NCBI RefSeq assembly: GCF_000002985.6
Contig: NC_003281.10
Location: 8,556,001 to 8,620,000, forward strand
DNA: 64,000 nt
Reading direction: 5' to 3'
Source: Caenorhabditis elegans
Lineage: Eukaryota; Nematoda; Chromadorea; Rhabditida; Rhabditidae
A program made the translations under genes and the position numbers. This document shows positions 11,344 to 23,050 of the stretch, piece after piece (position 1 is the first letter of the stretch; each line of letters begins with the position of its first letter). Under the pieces are notes generated by a model. That model ran no database searches and was not told the DNA's origin. It was given only the letters and a program-made list of their open reading frames with translations.

Positions 11344-14074
11344 CTGATTCTTATCTGAGTTCCGACGACGATTCCACCGTTTTTTGGTCTGGTCTTCTTT
11401 CCTCCGCTTCTTCTTCTTCTACTTCTCTTTTCACGTCTTTCTCATATTTGGTTGTTTTTCAAGTTTTGAACTCTTTCTACTACATACTTTTCACATGTAC
11501 CTTTAAAAAACTCATAATTCATTTTCCAATGTGTTGAAAACTACTGTAACTGCTTAAAAGTCAGAAACAGTAACGAAACTATTTTCATGATAAAATCAAA
11601 AATTGTTTCGATTCGAAAATGTTTTTATATACTCGACATGTGTGTACATGTGTAAACCAGTCGTTTCAAAAATTTTACAAAAAAATGTAAAGAAACTGTT
11701 CAGTGATCAGTATGCTCCAGCTTCTTAGTTTCTTAGTTTCTAGGACTTCACACACTGCCTGCCTTCAAACTACCGCCTATTAACATTTATTCCGGTCGCT
11801 CTTTTGTATTTATTGAGGAAATCAACTACTGTAGTTTTTTAAAAATTAATTTATTGATTTGGCAATTTTTCTTTTTTTTTCAAGATTCAAAAATAAGAAA
11901 TTGTATTTTACTCACCATTATTCAAAAAACTTGATGAAATGTTTAAATTTTATGGTAAATGATCAAAACTAATTTTTTGAAAAATCGACGCCTTCTCTTT
12001 TGTTTCTGAATATAGGCACTCCTAGCCGTGCAGGCAGGCATTTCTGTGCCTACACGAAAGCCCTAGAATACATACTTTCAAAATGTTCACTGTTTGTTCT
12101 TTTTCCCTGAACATAGAACATCCGGAAATTGCTTACATTGGAATTTCATTCAAGTACATTTGTAAAACTTACAAACACTTGAGAAAACAAAACAAATCTG
12201 AAAACGTGTTGTCTGAATGCATTGGGGAGACAAGTTGGGTTCTTCCTTCCATTTACCTTGTTGTTGTTTTTTTTTCTGTTCAAAAATTTATTCGTTCTCT
12301 GGGTCAAATTGTTCAATTATAGTTGTTGTTTGCATTCGGTTGTTCCATTTTTCACAGTTTTCTCTCTTGCAAAAATTTTATAAAAGACTACAAGTAAATA
12401 TAAAACCATGAACTCACATTTGGCACGGGCTAGAATTCTGACTTCTGCCCTTCATTTTCTGTTGAAAATTGTCAAATTCTTTTCAAGGTCTTTTATTTAT
12501 TTTGTTCCTCGTGGAACATAACATTTTTGATATCTTTCAATATCAAACTTTAGTCTACTCATAAACTGTATGTACCTACCTACAGTAACCTCTCAGAAAC
12601 ATTATGATCCTAAGTATTTCTGATATTTGCTCCGAGGTAAAAGTAGATCCTACTTAATTTATAAATTAAGTGCGTCAGTATCTATGTTGATTTAGTTTTT
12701 GTGATCTTCCAACTAATCGTATCTATCAGAACATCAGTAGCAAAAATCTAAAATCATGAGAGAGCATTTTCTAAAAAACACATAATTTTCAGAAGGCTTC
12801 ATGGCGAAGGCGCATGCCGAATTTTTGCTTTTTGACTCGACATTATACAATTTTCCTTTAAAAAAATTAAGTTTTATTATGATATTTGGTGATTTAAAAA
12901 TTATAAGATTAATTTTTAATCATTGCTCTACGGGCCGCACTACGCCTTTAAGCCTCAGTTCCAATATAATCAGTTTGAATATTTAGTCACCGTTTTGACA
13001 TTTACAGCTTAATCCAATTACTTTCAACTCAATTTATCAAACTGTCAAAATGCCCACCTAATTGTTCTTTGCCAGACTTTTGAAACCAAAAGCCACACCC
13101 TCAATAGGTCATCTAAAAGTAGCTGTGGTCTCTCCAATGACCTCTATTGTAAATTGGGCGGCAATTCTTCTTCATCATCAATTTCAGATGCATCACAAGC
13201 ATCAAAAGCATCATATATGAAGAACAGTAGAAAGAGGAAACTCATACTTTTCTAACCATTTTTTCTGATATAGACACTGGCATAGACCAATTCAAAAGTG
13301 TTGTAATATTGTACCGGCTACTCTCTTCTTTGTGTTCTGCATTTTTCTGTCATTTTTCTTGAAGAAAAAGGCTTCTGACCTCTCCTCCAATGTCACCTTT
13401 TTAGTGTTTCACAATAGGATTATTCCCATGCTTTTCACACAGTCTCTGAATTTTTTGTTGTTCGAACCAAAAAAAAAAGAGAGTGTTTAGCTTTCTGTTT
13501 AGTTGGTTTTCGACTTTTTTATTGACTTTTTTATTAATATTTTCGTCATCTCATCAATCATACATAATTAAGCGGACAAGGCATTAGGACCGGTGGGTGA
13601 GATGTGTTGTTGCGTTAGACGAATTCTAGATTACGTGATTTTAGTCGAGATTGTGTCGTCTGTGAATATCGAAATAGCGATTTAATTAGTCATGGGAAAA
13701 GTTGTCGTGGTAGAGATTCAAGTGACCTTTCTTTGCCGTTTTTATGGCTTAATCTATAAAAGGCTTAAAGGCTTGTAGTCTTCTAACCGGACGATCTATT
13801 ACATAATATAATGAAGGGGATATTTAACTAATTTTTTTAAAATTAAAATCCATAAGACTAGCTGAAATTTACCTTAGGAATGCTATAGAAATATCAAATT
13901 TCGTCAGTGTTCTATTTTTTCTGATCACCAAAAATTATCAGTCGACAAAAAAAGTATATTCCATTTTTTATGCATCTACTGTGCCATGGGCAATGGATTT
14001 AATTTATATTCTTGGTGAGCCCTCCCATGTAGGCTCAAAACTGCCAAAAATGTGCAGCAGACAGAAGCTCAGAG

Positions 14075-14123
14075 AGGCAGGCAGGTATGAAACAGACAAA
14101 TATACCTAGATACGTGCCTGCCT
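14075..14123. repeat. Short inverted repeat of the GGCAGGCAGG family
   Basis: GGCAGGCAGGTAT at 14076-14088 is followed by ATACGTGCCTGCC at 14110-14122, an imperfect inverted pair. Related GCAGGCAGG/CCTGCCTAC words recur near 10860, 12025, 17795 and 24124, so this is one member of a dispersed worm repeat family. Confidence 0.55.
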
Positions 14124-14523
14124 ACGTTTTCAAAATGCATCGATTTTGTCTTGGAAAAGCTGCTAAAATCTTACAGCTCCTGTGCCCTTCACATGCGCTG
14201 GAGTTCAACTCAAAATGGCAAAAATGTGTGGTAGGCTAATTTTTTGCCCGCCTACGTTGTTGCATTGAGACAACTTCTGAACGGATTTCGTGAACAAATT
14301 TTCTTTCCAGATTAATTTTTTAAAACTTTGCTCCCAAAATTGCATCATTATCGGTAAAGTTCGGGTATCCCCTCTTCATCTCTTAGACTTACTGTGTAAC
14401 AATTTGCATAAATATACACTGGTCTCTCTCAATCTTCTTTCATTTGATCACTTATACTTTTACACTTGGCACGCACACATAGGCGAACCGCCCAGGCTTC
14501 TCCTTTGCCCTTCTGGCGGCCAA

Positions 14524-14549
14524 CCCCCCCCCCCCCCCCCCCTCCCCCC
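14524..14549. repeat. Poly-C (poly-G on minus strand) tract
   Basis: Nineteen consecutive C (14524-14542), one T, then six more C (14544-14549). The minus strand therefore carries a 19-base G run able to fold into a G-quadruplex. In C. elegans such monoguanine tracts are the known sites of deletions in dog-1 (FANCJ helicase) mutants. Confidence 0.95.
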
Positions 14550-16334
14550 GTTTTTTAAGTTTTCTTGTCATCTTGAAATGGTCGAAAAAATTAGTGTTGT
14601 ATTCTTGCACTGACGATGATGATGATGAAGTGGAAGAAAGAACCTGTTCTCTCGGCCCACAAAAAATTCCAGAGGTGTTGGTCAATTTGACCTTCTAGAC
14701 CATCACATTCCAGCGCGGCTTCATAAAGAAATCGTCTCGAGAAAATTGAATTCAAGAATAGAAAAAATTATATTTCAAATGAACTCGATTTTTGAATGCT
14801 GAATTCTTCTTCCTCACAATGACAGTCTCATTGAATTATAACTCAATTTTTAGAATTTTTGATTCCGAGTGAACCACATTTCAGAAAGGAAAAAAGTTTT
14901 GATGATGTGTGTTCAATGTATAGGTTACTGCCACACCACACTACCAATCAACCGGTTCTAAAAAGACAAGCTTCTCTGGAATTCAGTTTCAGAACACTGG
15001 GGCGGGGCTTCAGGTTATGTTGGGAGTGGGAACCAAGAAGACACACGACTTCTTATTACTTTTTTAGTTTTACAAAAATTTCATTTTCTTTGAAACTGTT
15101 TTACTCAACTCAAAAAAACGAGGCCAGGAGAGAGTTCAATATTTATCGACTTTTATAAATTTTATATAATTTCACCATAAGTTTTATACTATTTTATGCA
15201 AGTACATAGAGTGTGCTCTTGGTAAAGCGTCTAATTTTTCCGAAAGTTCACTCTCTTTAATATTTTGGAATTTTATTTGTTTTAAAAGTTCGTTTTGAGG
15301 ATAAACCTTGAAGATTGGAAAACGGTAATCTTTGCAGCGATTTTTATAACTGGAAACATGCTATCAGTAACTTAATTTTATTTGTTCTATAAAGTTAAAA
15401 AAACGTGAGTATAAAAATTTCAAAAAAATCCAAAAAACAGACTCCGCCCAAATCTTGGCTTCTTTAAATTTTTGTATAAAATGTTCGTGTGCTTATAATT
15501 CAACATTTTGACTAAAATGGAATACTGTAAGAAAATACCCCCGAACTTGATATCAACCCATTATAAACTCTTGTGATTTTATAATTTACAAAAAATGATA
15601 GTTGACAATTATTTGAAAATTATGGAACCAATGTCCTAATCTACAGCCACATACAGTTATTCTTACAATTATATCAAAAAATCATATTCCCGTTCCGTTT
15701 TCCCTCTTTCAAAAGTCGTTCATATCTGCTTATGGCACCTGTTGCGCCACCCCACGCCACCCAGATACAAGATTCTGAAAAAAAAACGAGTGAGAGTAAA
15801 TGTAAGACGAAGAGATTTAGAGAAAGTGTCAAAATCCCACTGGTTTTTTATTCGACATCCCCCTTTTTCTCACTCACTCGTTCGTCTCGCCATCGCCGTC
15901 GCAAAAAGTATCATAAAGTTGCCCTCACTGAGAGAACGACTTGCCTTCCGCTGAGGATAGATGGTTCCCGCGCGGAAGGAGAAGGAATCCCCTCTCTTTC
16001 TCCGACACTTTCACCGCTTCTCATATGATGCCATTCTCGGGAAATACATTCGTAATTGGATCATCTGGGACTGGCAAAAATGAGAAAGAGAAGGGGGAAC
16101 GTTTTCTTTTCAACTGGAAAATAGTTACTGACCTTGAGCCAACTGGAAGCAGAAAATGTTTAATTAAGGGGAAGAAACTAAATAAGGAAAATTAGTGTAA
16201 CTACATTTACTTTTATGGTAGGAGATCACTTTGTAACTTACTAAGTTGATTTTGCTAAAAATAAAACTGATGGCAGACCATTATCATTAAGTTTTGTAAA
16301 GCATCAATTTGAACAGCAAAGTTGAAGCATAAGC

Positions 16335-16388
16335 CTATGCGGAAGCTTGAATCTAAGTCTATGCCTAAGCCTAAGACTAAGCCTACGC
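16335..16388. repeat. Degenerate telomere-like hexamer block
   Basis: Nine consecutive hexamers in one register resemble CTAAGC, a rotation of GCCTAA, the complement of the C. elegans telomere unit TTAGGC. The best-preserved part is CTATGCCTAAGCCTAAGA followed by CTAAGC. The others differ at one to four bases. This looks like a decayed interstitial telomeric sequence. Confidence 0.65.
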
Positions 16389-18822
16389 ATAATTGTAAGC
16401 ACCTTTTTTTCACATTTTGGAACATTTGGAAATTTACCAAAAACTTCAATCGAAATCTTTGAAAACTCAAAGAAGTTGTGTTCTATTATGTTATTCGATC
16501 ATTTTGGACTAATTTAAATATATTCAGACAAAACCCCTCAGTGACTTTTGAATAGGTCCAAACATTTTTTAATTTTACAGAAACGAATCCATCAATATTT
16601 TGTTATTTTGCTTTCATAGCCGAGGGCACAAGTGTCTTTAGATGAGATGACATCCTCAATTCTAGACACGGATTCTAGACATGGGCTGTTGCAATTAGCA
16701 TAGTTCTTGGTACTTTACGCATGTCACATTGAAAACTAAAGTGAGAATAGTTTCCCGTTCCAATTAATACGTCGCGCCCTCTGTTTCTCCCAAAACGATA
16801 CCAATGGCATCACGATTGAAAGCGGCAAAATATAGAGAGATTGAGAGAGAAACGGTTTCTATATACAGTGTAAATTTGCCCCCTGTTGCCATCATCATCA
16901 CATAGACATACACACTCCATAATAGCTAAGGTTAGCTTCCTGTCGCCCCCATCTCGGCAATAAAAATCGCTTTGATTTCAATCTCATTTGTTTTTTAACC
17001 ACCAGTTTGCTTATTTTTACTTTATAAATTGAGTTCTCTTGTTTCCAAATTTTTTTGCAAATTACATACGTTGAGGACATTTAGTCATAATAACCATTCT
17101 TTGAATTTTTTAAAAGTTTAGTGGCTAAAAGTCTTTCGTGCTTTTTTTCTAGACATTTTTGAAAAACAGCAACAACTTTCGAAAGTTTAATCAAATACTT
17201 TTAAATTGTAAAATGCCTATTTGTTTATGTATTTCTGTTATGAACAATAGAGTTCCAGTTTGTGTATCTATGATCTTTGATGACTACTAAACAGACTTTG
17301 TTTTGATAGTTCCCGGTTTTTAGCAGTTTCAATTTGAGAAAGAGTCTAGGTATTTCCTTATCACATTTGATAAAGTAGCTAATGGTGGCCGTGAACTGTG
17401 ATTACTCAATGATGATGTCGAGGATTTTAGGGATTTGAACGGTTTTTCCAAATTTTAGTTAATTCAGTTTTTATAGCTGAGCTAACTATTATAACTTAGC
17501 ACTAATTCCATTTATTTTGACTCTCCAATTGTCATCTGGCACAGTTAAGTATTTCTTAAAGTTTTCGGTTTCTACATTGCCTATAATTTGCTCAATTTTT
17601 GACCATGCCGATATTTGATACTTTTCACCTTACTTATGTAAAAAGTCAACTACCTTTTTTTGCCGCATGGCTTTATTAGGCAAATAGCAAAAGTCCCCCT
17701 GAATCTTTTTGAAAACTCTTATTTTTAGTCCCTTGAACATTTAATTGAACTGCAAAATTGATGCTCGTTAATCTACATATATCCAGTAAATAGGCCGTAG
17801 GCAGGCAGGTGCAATATTTGATTATTTGTACCCATCTAACATGCTGGTCTGCTTCTGCAGCCACTAGATCTAGTTTTCATTGTTCAGCAAAAAATCCTAG
17901 GCAAGATTTACTAAAGTTGTTGCCCTTCCTGACCTAAATTACATGAATTTCGTTACTCTAAAATCTTTCAACGACTTTTGTAACGCATTAATCTGTTTTT
18001 TTTCACTTCCTTGATTATCTAATAGTTCTTCTTTTTCATCTTCAACATCCTTTTTCCCCTTTACTCTTTCCCTACATCTTACCATCTCATCAACAATCTT
18101 TCATAAATCTCTCTTTTAACTTTCGATTCTTTCAGTATTCGGATTCATCTCAACATGCGTGTCACCCTTCATTACTTCCTTTTTATTACCATTTCTGTTT
18201 AGTAGTTGAACATTTGTACATGTGTGTTCTTCCTGTCTACAGTTTTGAATGGGGGCTCGAAACCTTTGATGATTCACGGTATTTTTTCTCTTGTTCTCAA
18301 GTTTTAGAAATATAGAATAACACCACATATTTCTGATAAGATCATTATATATAGTTATGATGTATGCTCTAACCAAATAAACCTTATCACTATGTTGTTT
18401 TTCCAAGTTTTCGGAAACCACAGCGTTCACTTCTATTTCCTCCAGCTGTATCATCAACCGTTACGCAATGAACATTGCGCAACACTCATTTTCCATCGGT
18501 TTCCTAGTTCTTCTTCATCTTCTGTCTCTCTTATATTTTATAGAAACATTGAAAGAGACTAGGAGATATAGAGAGAAAAAGAGACAATTGGCATTCGTTG
18601 AAAGAGAGAAGGCCTGTTGCGCAGAACCCTCTCTCTTGCATCCCTGCTTTTCCATCAGCTTCTAGCATCAGTAATCGATCCGATTAGGTTAAGCTCATTT
18701 TAAGGATCATCTCACTCTTAGTCTTTAAATTTCATTGAATACTGTAGATAGAACTCTAGACTTTGAACTGACGCTTTTCTCCAGGCTTTTAGGATTTTGG
18801 GCAGAGCCGATAGTCATGGTTT

Positions 18823-19020
18823 GTGACAACTGCCGGTATAAATTTCACGTTTTTTCTGAAGAAAAAAAGCGTCCAGAATACCTCTGAGATTCAAATATCT
18901 CACATTAAATTTAAAAAAAAACTATTTAAAAATTTTCGCGGCGTTCGACAACTTCGGCAATTGCCGGTGTCCGAAAATATTTGCCTACGGCAACTAGGTT
19001 GCTGGTAGCCAAAAACATTT
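18823..19020. repeat. Degenerate CGGCAATTGCCGG-type repeat
   Basis: The region mixes CTGCCGGTAT, TTCGGCAATTGCCGGTGTCC and GCCTACGGCAACTAGG-type words. Related GCCGG/CCGGC palindromic words are typical of a dispersed worm repeat. No open reading frame with coding character covers it. Confidence 0.4.
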
Positions 19021-19871
19021 GGCGCAGTTCGGTTGCAAGATTTTTAGAAGACAAATTGATATTTTGAGGAAAAAATACGACTCCTAAGGTAATTAAAAAA
19101 TTATAGGCTCCAAAAATTTTGGATTGAAAAAAAGAATTAGAAAAATGTAATCACACTTCGAGCAAAATTTGAAAATTACAATTTCGAAATCCGATAGATT
19201 TCCACTATAAACGATTTCTAATACTTGTCTGATTTTTTTGAACCCAACCAGAACAAAAAACTTGAACCAGAACAAACCAGAACAAAAAAAAACAAAAGAC
19301 CTAAAACCCACAGCAAAGGGCAAAAACTACAAAAGGCGGAAACCATTTTTTCTAGACATTTTTCTTTATAGGACGTCAAAAAATGTAAGAAAAGACATAG
19401 GGTAGAGTGAGAGAATAAGAAATGGATGCAAAAACCGCAAAAACTGTTTATATCTGACTATCGCTCACCCAAAATGCAATGTATCTGTCGTCTCTTCGTC
19501 TCTTTCTCTTTCATTTTCCCTCTCTCTCTCTCTCTTCCTTGATAATATCTTGTGAAGATAAATGAATGAATTGGATGAGACGTTTGCTTTTTGGGTTCCC
19601 CTATTTCCTGAAAATCAGGAGGTTATTGGGTTACTGGATAACTTCCTTGTGTCCTTTTTGTCGGTGTCCTAGAATACTGTAGACATTTTCAAGGTTATGA
19701 TGTACCATCTTTTTTCCCCATTTTGCATGTTTTACCTCTCCCTTTCATCTTTACTATCTTGAGGGTCAATCTGAACACTCTTTTTTTATTTTGGTTTGAT
19801 GTCGTGTACTATTACCGCTTTCATCTTTCTTGCATGTGTAAGACTTTCAGTTAGCCTATAAACTAGAAACG

Positions 19872-19920
19872 GCAGCCGACACGTCCCAGGTTGTTATAGA
19901 ACCCGTGATTTGTCGGCTGC
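19872..19920 (+). ncRNA. Candidate hairpin RNA, copy 1
   Basis: GCAGCCGACA (19872-19881) pairs perfectly with TGTCGGCTGC (19911-19920). Inside, GGTT and AACC can form a second short stem around GTTATAG, leaving an internal bulge: a stem-bulge-stem shape. A close relative lies about 760 bases downstream, and the two share the upstream TTCAGTTAG and ACTAGAAAC blocks, so the conserved unit is about 80 bases. The strand is a guess. Candidates are a stem-bulge (Y-like) RNA, another small structured RNA, or a palindromic repeat end. Confidence 0.4.
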
Positions 19921-20632
19921 TCATCCCTTTGTAGTTTGCATTTCGAGTAATTAATTAAAAATAAATGAACTTTTGCTAGCGATGTTTCCAAATTTGTTTT
20001 TTTTATTTGTTTCAAAAATTTGCCCTGTCTACCAAAAAAGTTTTAAAAGCTCCGATGACTTTAGTTTGGAATTTTTCTAATTCAAATTCCAAGGCTATCC
20101 ATACCTTTTTTTACTAAAATTCCCATGTTTTTTTGGGTGTTTTTACCCGAGAGACAAAACGGCGACAAATTTCTCGAATTCCCCGCTCCTCTCCTAATGA
20201 GTTATGTGGTCGTTTGGAAAAAGGAAAACCGTTTGGCCAGCAGTGGCCACTGCTAAAAATGAAAAAAGACGATGATGGGTGATGATCAGAAATCATCCAC
20301 ACCTTTTCCTCGGAGAAAATTTTCTCGGAATAAAAATAGGAAATACCTTTTGTTAAATTTGTTAAATAGTTTGGAAGCTGGGATTCGGGTTGCCTTTCTT
20401 ATATTTTCGTATTCTTTTCGCGATTTCCTAAAAAAATTAGATCTTTTGATACCCTTTTTCTCAAATTCCTTTCAATTAATGAGTCATCTAGGAAGGGTCA
20501 ATCAACCAAAGATCTTCCAATTTTCAATTTCACAAATTTGTTAAAAGACTGTCCATAACACACACCTAAACATTTATTGTCACTTTTTTCTATCTGTTCT
20601 AAGGCGTTCAGTTAGTTTGGAAGACTAGAAAC

Positions 20633-20689
20633 AGCAGCCGGCAGTTTTCGGGTTGGTATATCTTTTTACCATGTGATTTGTCGGCCGCT
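20633..20689 (+). ncRNA. Candidate hairpin RNA, copy 2
   Basis: Paralogue of the hairpin at 19872-19920. The outer arms (20633-20643 and 20679-20689) pair with one mismatch and one G-T wobble. Relative to copy 1, a C/T change in the 3' arm and an A/G change in the 5' arm are tolerated by the stem. GTGATTTGTCGGC is shared exactly, and an inner GGTA/TACC stem is possible. The same TTCAGTTAG and ACTAGAAAC blocks precede it. Class unknown. Confidence 0.4.
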
Positions 20690-21500
20690 CTTGTAGCCCC
20701 TGGAAGTTCGCTATTTTAAGAAGTGGTTTAAAACATCTTAACTTTTTGTTAATAATATTCAGCTTGTGTCCCCAAACGTTTACATTTCAAAAGTTATTAG
20801 CACACATCACGAAATGAGTTATGATCAGCAGTTCAGCCGTGACCTACCAACTTCCGGAAATTAAATTCCAAACATTAAAGTCATTTGCAACCACCAATAC
20901 ATTCAATTCAAGTGGACAATACAAACAATATTTTCCTGACCTCGATCATTCATTTCCTTAACTTTGTTTCTCTCTACACCCAGTTAGTACCGTACCAGTT
21001 TTGACCATTACCCAGATGTTCGCTAATCCTTTGAGCAATATTATTACTTTGACCAATACAAAACTATCAATGTTTGTGTGTATGTGTGTTTTGTGCAAGC
21101 CGCCAATATTTGTCGATTCCCAAGTTTTTGTCTGTCTCCTCGTCATAAAAAATACACATAGAAAAAAGAAATTGGTAAGCGCAAAGATTAGGTCACCTAC
21201 TCCTCCTACAACCGCCCGCGCAATCGTCTCCGATGGCACGCGCCAGCAGCTGAGAATCGGAATTTTATTGGTGGGAGGTGTTCAGAAAGTGTGCTCCGCT
21301 GAGAATAGACAGTTGGGAGGATTACAGTAGATGATCAGAAATTAAAAATGAACACGTCTTAACCGAAGTTCAAAATATTTAGCAGATATGGAACCTGGAT
21401 TTCAAAGTTAGCTTTAACCAATATTATTGAAACAAAAGTTCTCTTGATCTCAAAGATTCACATTTTTCGGTGCCACAGATGTTTGTTTACCGTCCGTTCT

Positions 21501-21541
21501 TGACGTCGTTAACAGCCAGTTGATAGCTGTCATCGACGTCA
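21501..21541. other. Compact two-tier hairpin with CRE-like arms
   Basis: TGACGTCG (21501-21508) is the exact inverse complement of CGACGTCA (21534-21541). Within it ACAGC and GCTGT pair again around a nine-base loop. Each arm contains TGACGTC, close to the CREB/ATF palindrome TGACGTCA. It may be a transcription-factor site pair or a small structured RNA. Confidence 0.5.
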
Positions 21542-22224
21542 GGAGTTTTCTTATAAAAATGACGATTGACACCATATTGTCTTCTATTTCTCTTTTCCTC
21601 ATCGTCTGCTTCCTTCCTTCATTTCATCGTTCTCGTCGAAACCGTCTCAAAAATTCCGTCGACGTTTTTCCGACCTTGACTTGATCTAGCAATCTGAATT
21701 GCTTGGCGAAGAAGACGGGTCGAAGAGACTTGAGATAAGAATCGAATGAGCTAAAAATTTAGATTTACATTCTCAAATTGACGTTTTCATGTAATTTTGA
21801 GGTGAAGTGGAACCGTTAGTTTACTAGATTTTTCATCAAGATAAAAAAGACAGATTGCCGAAAGGAAACGAGGTAAATATCAGTAGAGATAGTTTTACAA
21901 AATGTTCATTTCGCAAAATAAATAAAACTACAATGTTGTAGAATTTAGTTTGCTCAGAGAGTTTTGTCCAAGTTCAATTTATTTCAATTGAATTCTTGAA
22001 CTCTACTTGAGAGCAAAATTGAACACACAAGGTGCTGATCTTTGTAGAAAAATTTTCAAGAATTCAGAAAAAAAACTTTTAAATTTTTTAAACAGAAATT
22101 TTAATAGCACAAACAGGAAGTGTAATTTGAAAATAATTTTTCTCGAACTCACATAACTATTTTCAAAAAAAATTGCCGATAATCCGCTTCATCGTATCTG
22201 GCACAACATTTCCAAAAATATAAA

Positions 22225-22425
22225 TTTGAATGAACAGTTGGCAAACGTTAGGCAAACTTCAGGCAAGACTTGGTTCACTCTGCGCTCTATGTTAGCCAAG
22301 AGTTGGGCCAAACTTAAGTTTAGATTAAACTTGGGATCTTTAAAACCCAAATTCTGTCGAAGATTTGCCATTTTCTGAACCAAGTATACGTTTGGCAAAA
22401 GATGGGCAAGAAGTTGCCGCCGAAT
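22225..22425. repeat. Degenerate GGCAAACTT-type minisatellite
   Basis: Irregular tandem copies of an 11-12 base unit such as GGCAAACGTTA, GGCAAACTTCA and GGCAAGACTTG appear, followed by rearranged TTGGGCCAAAC and TTTGGCAAAAG words. The units drift enough that no clear periodicity persists across the whole block. Confidence 0.45.
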
Positions 22426-22928
22426 CCATTCAAGTTTTCCAATTTACCATCGACATTAAAACCCAGATAAACATCGCCAATTTTCTTGAGAGCAGCTGAA
22501 ATTTCTTGAAGCGAGGCATGATCACAGTATTGGTGTTTAATTGCGAATGAAAGAGGTGGAACCGAATTTTGACACAGAGATAAGTACAACCAACTAGATT
22601 TGTCAACCAGATAGCAACAGTTCGGTGTTGGTTGTCCCCTCCCGTTATGACTTGTCTCTTTTTGCCACTTATTTAGCCGAACTAATTCTATTAGCTTTTT
22701 TCTTTTTTTTTTGAAAAATGCACCTTGAATTTCCAAAATCGTAGTTTCTAAATACATCAATTGCACGTCCGACTCCAAATATTTTCTTGTTTGTATTCGA
22801 TTTGCTGCTACCCACTCAAATGTTGTATCTGTTTCCTTGTTGACTTTTTGTTTTTTCCAATATCTATTTTGATCAAATTTAAAAATTTAAAAAGTCATTC
22901 ATGGTACAAAAAGTCAACTTTAAAGGTG

Positions 22929-23050
22929 CCTATTGTACCTATTATGCCTACTGTGGATAGGTCGATGCCTATGCTCGTCTATTATGCCTGCTCTGCATAC
23001 TATTCCTACAATACCTAGGTCTATGCCAACGTTGACTACTGTGCCTGCCT
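22929..23050. repeat. Degenerate CCTA-rich minisatellite
   Basis: Many words of the form TGCCTA, TACCTA and TGCCTGC recur over about 120 bases (for example ATTATGCCTACTG and GTCTATGCC). It may be related to the decayed GCCTAA-like block at 16335. No coding function is inferred. Confidence 0.45.

Larger units (their letters stand above)
10675..14523. other. Gene-poor stretch with microsatellite and short dispersed repeats
   Basis: I find no supported gene. The stretch holds a GAA microsatellite (11308-11343), several GCAGGCAGGC/GCCTGCCTAC-type dispersed motifs (about 10860, 12025 and 14075) and pyrimidine-rich sequence. Open frames of 60-107 codons here lack domains and splice context. Confidence 0.4.
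14550..19870. other. Gene-poor stretch
   Basis: I see no supported coding gene. It contains the telomere-like hexamer block (16335-16388), a GGCAGGCAGG word near 17795, a CGGCAATTGCCGG-type degenerate repeat region (about 18820-19020) and a CT-rich tract near 19500-19540. Open frames of 60-113 codons here lack domains or splice partners. Confidence 0.4.

Noticed and set aside
13560-13700. Possible tRNA-like sequence around GCGGACAAGGCATTAGGACC
   Set aside because: I could not form an acceptor stem with a GGTTCGA-type T-arm or a plausible anticodon arm.
18116-18457. 113-codon minus-strand open frame
   Set aside because: Low-complexity composition, no domain, no trans-splice acceptor near its ATG, and no neighbouring exon in phase.
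22320-22778. 152-codon minus-strand open frame, the longest in the gene-poor interval
   Set aside because: It has no recognisable domain, signal peptide or splice partners, and part of it overlaps the degenerate GGCAAACTT-type minisatellite. Length alone in AT-rich DNA is not enough.
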